The notes under the pieces were generated by a model, which saw only the letters and a program-made list of their open reading frames with translations, searched no databases and was not told where the DNA came from. Made by a program: the position numbers and the translations under genes. A stretch of DNA of 7,193 nt, from the NCBI GenBank assembly GCA_019894765.1, contig JAGXNT010000011.1:1-7193 (forward strand), read 5' to 3'. The number at the start of each line of letters is the position of its first letter. The stretch's first letter is position 1. Positions 4,915 to 7,193 of the stretch are shown here, piece by piece. The stretch comes from Candidatus Heimdallarchaeota archaeon. GTDB taxonomy: Archaea > Asgardarchaeota > Heimdallarchaeia > JABLTI01.

Positions 4915-6246
4915 TTATTCACTATTGATGCCATTCATTTTTTCGTAGGAATCAGATCTATCTTTTTCTACTTGCTTTGGTGTTTTTAAGCCAATTTTAG
5001 ATTTGACATAAAGGAAGAGAAGCAGAGGTACTAGAGCGAAAATAATTATGAGAACGAATTCATATGGAAAAGTGTAGCCTTCGTCAATTATCATACCAAA
5101 TGCAACTAAAGCGACGGAAAAGACACTCATTGCAGAGTCGAGAATTCCAGTAACTGTACTTAACACTTCAAGTGGAACACATTCAGCAAGAAGCGAATTG
5201 AATGGAGCATTTCCGAAGTAAAAAGTTGTTGATAGTAATACGAATAAAATAATTGCAATAACCAAGAAACCAGTATTCATAGCTGTTCCTGTTAACATTA
5301 GTGTTCCAACAAAAACTACTAGCAGAACTGCGGTAATTGTAGTAGCAATTTTTGAGAATATTACCGATCTAAGACTACCAGATTTTTTCGATACGAATCC
5401 ACTTACAAGCGCAGATAATCCTCCAAGAGCAAGAATAGAAGACATAATAATCGAGGATCCTAATTCAGAAACAGCGAATTGATCCTCGAAGATCAATGCC
5501 GTGAAAATATTTAGGATTCTGAAAATTCCACTTCTAAATACCTGAGCGATAAGTAGAGCGATCACAGGCCCTGTAAATGCTGCTAAAATTAATTTCCGAT
5601 TGAATTTCTTATATTTTCCTTCCTCAACCGTATAAACTTCCTCTTCCATGATTACGCTTTTATGTGGTTTGTACTGTAAATCTTTTCTAGCGAAATAAAG
5701 CATTACTAGTAAAATTGGAAGACAAGCAACACCGAAAATACCGAAACCTAAAGAGGTTTCTCGCCAACCAAATCGACTTGCGAAATTAATAGCTGCTAAT
5801 GGAGTAATTATAGAGCCTATCGTTCCAAAAACTAAGTTCACACTATGTGCAACATTTCTTTGTTCACCAAATTCTTGAGAGAGCATTGGTAATGCCATAG
5901 GATGGAAGATAGAAGCACCTATACCTCCAACAACTGCAGCAACTATTAAAATACCATAAGTCTGTGCTGCAAACATTATGAATGTGTGTGAGACAGTTAA
6001 GAGAAATCCAACGGCGATTAACTCTAAACGCCAACGATGTAATCTGTCACCGATGAAACCCAATAAAACGGTTAGAGGAATCATTACAAAAGAACTTGTC
6101 ATAGCAAGAAGAGCAGTTTGTGTATAATCCAGTATGATATCATCTCGAATGATTATTGTTAGAATGGGGAGAAAATAAGGATAGATATGAGCCATTATGT
6201 GAAAAAGATTTACCGTCATAACTAGGCTTAGTCGTTTCCTCAGCAT
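4915..6246 (-). CDS. Major facilitator superfamily transporter
   Basis: A 443-aa membrane protein with twelve predicted helices in two halves, joined by a charged central loop (about 188-216). The loop between helices 2 and 3 carries a motif-A-like G63-x2-G-D67-R68-x-H-R71, which is the MFS signature. FHPMALPML (114-122) in helix 4 resembles the Y/F-H-P segment of fosmidomycin-resistance-type (Fsr) drug exporters, so an efflux role is a reasonable but weak guess. The C-terminal tail is short and charged. The start is taken as ATG 6246, with a partial SD (GTGAT) 5 nt upstream; the preceding TTG codon is the alternative. It has its own TATA box and is separated from the upstream zinc-ribbon gene by a poly-T terminator. 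The substrate is unknown. Confidence 0.9.
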   Translation of the reverse strand: MLRKRLSLVMTVNLFHIMAHIYPYFLPILTIIIRDDIILDYTQTALLAMTSSFVMIPLTVLLGFIGDRLHRWRLELIAVGFLLTVSHTFIMFAAQTYGILIVAAVVGGIGASIFHPMALPMLSQEFGEQRNVAHSVNLVFGTIGSIITPLAAINFASRFGWRETSLGFGIFGVACLPILLVMLYFARKDLQYKPHKSVIMEEEVYTVEEGKYKKFNRKLILAAFTGPVIALLIAQVFRSGIFRILNIFTALIFEDQFAVSELGSSIIMSSILALGGLSALVSGFVSKKSGSLRSVIFSKIATTITAVLLVVFVGTLMLTGTAMNTGFLVIAIILFVLLSTTFYFGNAPFNSLLAECVPLEVLSTVTGILDSAMSVFSVALVAFGMIIDEGYTFPYEFVLIIIFALVPLLLFLYVKSKIGLKTPKQVEKDRSDSYEKMNGINSE

Positions 6247-6276
6247 CAATAATCACTGACAAGCAACAAGGTATGT

Positions 6277-6290
6277 GTTAAAAATATTTT
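6277..6290 (-). promoter_or_regulatory. TATA box of the MFS gene
   Basis: Minus-strand AAAATATTTTTAAC is centred about 37 nt before ATG 6246, predicting a leader of about 10 nt. It lies between the MFS gene and the upstream terminator, so the MFS gene is transcribed on its own. Confidence 0.55.
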
Positions 6291-6320
6291 GACTACTAAA
6301 AATAAATTGAATGAATTAGT

Positions 6321-6338
6321 GAAAAAGAGAAAAAAAAG
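6321..6338 (-). terminator. Archaeal poly-T terminator of the zinc-ribbon gene
   Basis: Just after the TAG stop at 6350-6352 the minus strand reads TTTTTTTCTCTTTTTC (6337-6322), with no stem-loop before it. Such pyrimidine/T-tracts in the non-template strand are sufficient for archaeal RNA polymerase release. Confidence 0.6.
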
Positions 6339-6349
6339 AGGAGGATAGA

Positions 6350-7105
6350 CTAAAACCAACCTCGACTACTACTTCTGTCTCCTTGCCAATACATGTAATC
6401 AACTGCAACAGCGTAAGCAAGTGCAATGAGTGGGTCAACTACTTCACTTACGATTACTCTGAATTGATCTCTGAACGTGAACCACTTCTTATCCACATTG
6501 AGTAGTAAACGACCATGTGGATCAACTAGTTGGAAGTTTGTTTTAAGCCAAATCTGTTCATTTGGTCGTCCAATAAGATGACCTTTTTGATCATAGAGTT
6601 CCCAGTGGCGCTTCATGAAACCAAACTTGCTTTTTATTGCACCTCTAAAAGTTCCTTGATGATCTCGAATATCAAATCTCTTTTCTTGTACTCTTAGCAG
6701 GGTTGGATTTCCTTTGACTTTTGCAACTTGGTTTCCTCCAAGATCGAAGTACGTCCACTCTCCACCCCAACTAATGATTTTTCCTTTGATTTCTCCCATT
6801 TTATGTCCAGTTACATTATAAATGTCATATTTCGGACCCCAACTCAGAAATGCTTGCATTACCAAGTATTCCTTGTGTCGAAACATAGGAATATTACCTC
6901 GCCACGCTGAGGGCAATGCTGGTGGAGCTTCGGGGGGTGGACTAGGATCAATTTGATATTTTGGACTGCTCTTACCACCGGCTTTAATGGATTCTGAATG
7001 AGTTTGATAAGAATGGCAAAACTGACAATAGTAGTCATTAAAATCAGTGATATATTCTACTCTCTCACCACAAAACTTGCAATAACGTGTTCTTCCGTCT
7101 GACAA
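6350..7105 (-). CDS. Zinc-ribbon protein with LURP-one/tubby-like C-terminal domain
   Basis: A 251-aa soluble protein in three parts. Residues 9-30 form a zinc ribbon, C9-x2-C12-x14-C27-x2-C30. Residues 40-70 are a Pro/Ser-rich flexible linker (SPPPEAPPALPS). From about 74 onward comes a chain of short beta strands with repeated xWGPKYDIY-, GGEWTYFD- and RFDIRD-type elements, ending in KKWFTFRDQFRV (206-217) and a hydrophobic helix PLIALAYAVAVDYMY (225-239). This order is that of the LURP-one-related/tubby-like C-terminal family (YxjI-like, DUF567), a 12-strand barrel around a central hydrophobic helix, related to phospholipid scramblases. Function is not settled for prokaryotic members; lipid or membrane contact is inferred. 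The initiator is TTG 7105: AGGTG lies 10 nt upstream, and the frame has no ATG or GTG before the preceding in-frame stop. Confidence 0.85.
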   Translation of the reverse strand: MSDGRTRYCKFCGERVEYITDFNDYYCQFCHSYQTHSESIKAGGKSSPKYQIDPSPPPEAPPALPSAWRGNIPMFRHKEYLVMQAFLSWGPKYDIYNVTGHKMGEIKGKIISWGGEWTYFDLGGNQVAKVKGNPTLLRVQEKRFDIRDHQGTFRGAIKSKFGFMKRHWELYDQKGHLIGRPNEQIWLKTNFQLVDPHGRLLLNVDKKWFTFRDQFRVIVSEVVDPLIALAYAVAVDYMYWQGDRSSSRGWF

Positions 7106-7115
7106 TTTATCAAAA

Positions 7116-7120
7116 CACCT
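7116..7120 (-). promoter_or_regulatory. Shine-Dalgarno site for the TTG start of the zinc-ribbon gene
   Basis: Minus-strand AGGTG lies 10 nt before TTG 7105. A GGAG further upstream (about 30 nt away) is too distant to set this start. Confidence 0.45.
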
Positions 7121-7140
7121 AGTAAAGGTAGCTCCTTTTA

Positions 7141-7155
7141 TTTAATTAAATACTT
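7141..7155 (-). promoter_or_regulatory. TATA-like promoter of the zinc-ribbon gene
   Basis: Minus-strand AAGTATTTAATTAAA begins with the same AAGTATTT as the promoters at 87-98 and 3959-3971. A start of transcription near 7120-7125 would give a short leader holding the AGGTG site. Confidence 0.5.
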
Positions 7156-7193
7156 CTATTAAAGACTCAAGTTTTCTGTAAGATTAAATCGAA

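Noticed and set aside
4037..6249. Treating the ZIP and MFS transporter genes as a functional pair
   Set aside because: They are convergent with separate promoters; adjacency alone does not support a joint role.
6728..6910. Open frame of 60 codons on the plus strand
   Set aside because: Shadow of the zinc-ribbon/LURP-one gene.
1..7193. Mobile element, CRISPR array, toxin-antitoxin or defence system
   Set aside because: No transposase, terminal repeats, regularly spaced repeats, nuclease or toxin-like gene was found; each gene has ordinary spacing and similar AT-rich composition.

Overview
The window is AT-rich and looks archaeal. TATA-like boxes sit about 25-40 nt upstream of several start codons, some messages appear leaderless, at least two genes start at TTG next to a Shine-Dalgarno (SD) match, and one gene ends in a bare poly-T tract. 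No taxonomic marker is present. An uncultured anaerobic archaeon, perhaps an Asgard or related lineage, is my guess from gene content only.

Layout, left to right: the 5' part of a tRNA-Arg(UCU) on the minus strand, cut by the window edge; a 653-aa Ni-CO dehydrogenase (CooS) family protein (minus); a 183-bp divergent promoter region with a perfect 9-bp inverted repeat; a SagB-type nitroreductase-fold flavoprotein (plus); a 72-aa protein with two CxxC pairs (plus); a hairpin terminator; an orphan four-helix membrane protein (minus); a ZIP-family metal transporter (plus), divergent from it; an MFS transporter (minus), convergent with the ZIP gene; and a zinc-ribbon protein with a LURP-one/tubby-like domain (minus). 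Nearly every gene has its own promoter, so no long operon is visible.

The main discovery is in the CooS-like protein. It keeps the CODH scaffold and Fe-S cysteines, but the C-cluster ligand equivalent to Cys295 of Carboxydothermus CODH-II is a glutamate. The catalytic-lysine motif reads E-Q-K-A, as in hybrid cluster protein (HCP), and the acid/base His and Asp positions also appear changed. I predict an Fe-S-O hybrid-cluster enzyme of the CooS-V kind rather than a CO-oxidising CODH. The divergent flavin reductase suggests, but does not show, a shared redox or nitrogen-species role. The other genes look like ordinary transport and housekeeping loci without an evident shared pathway.
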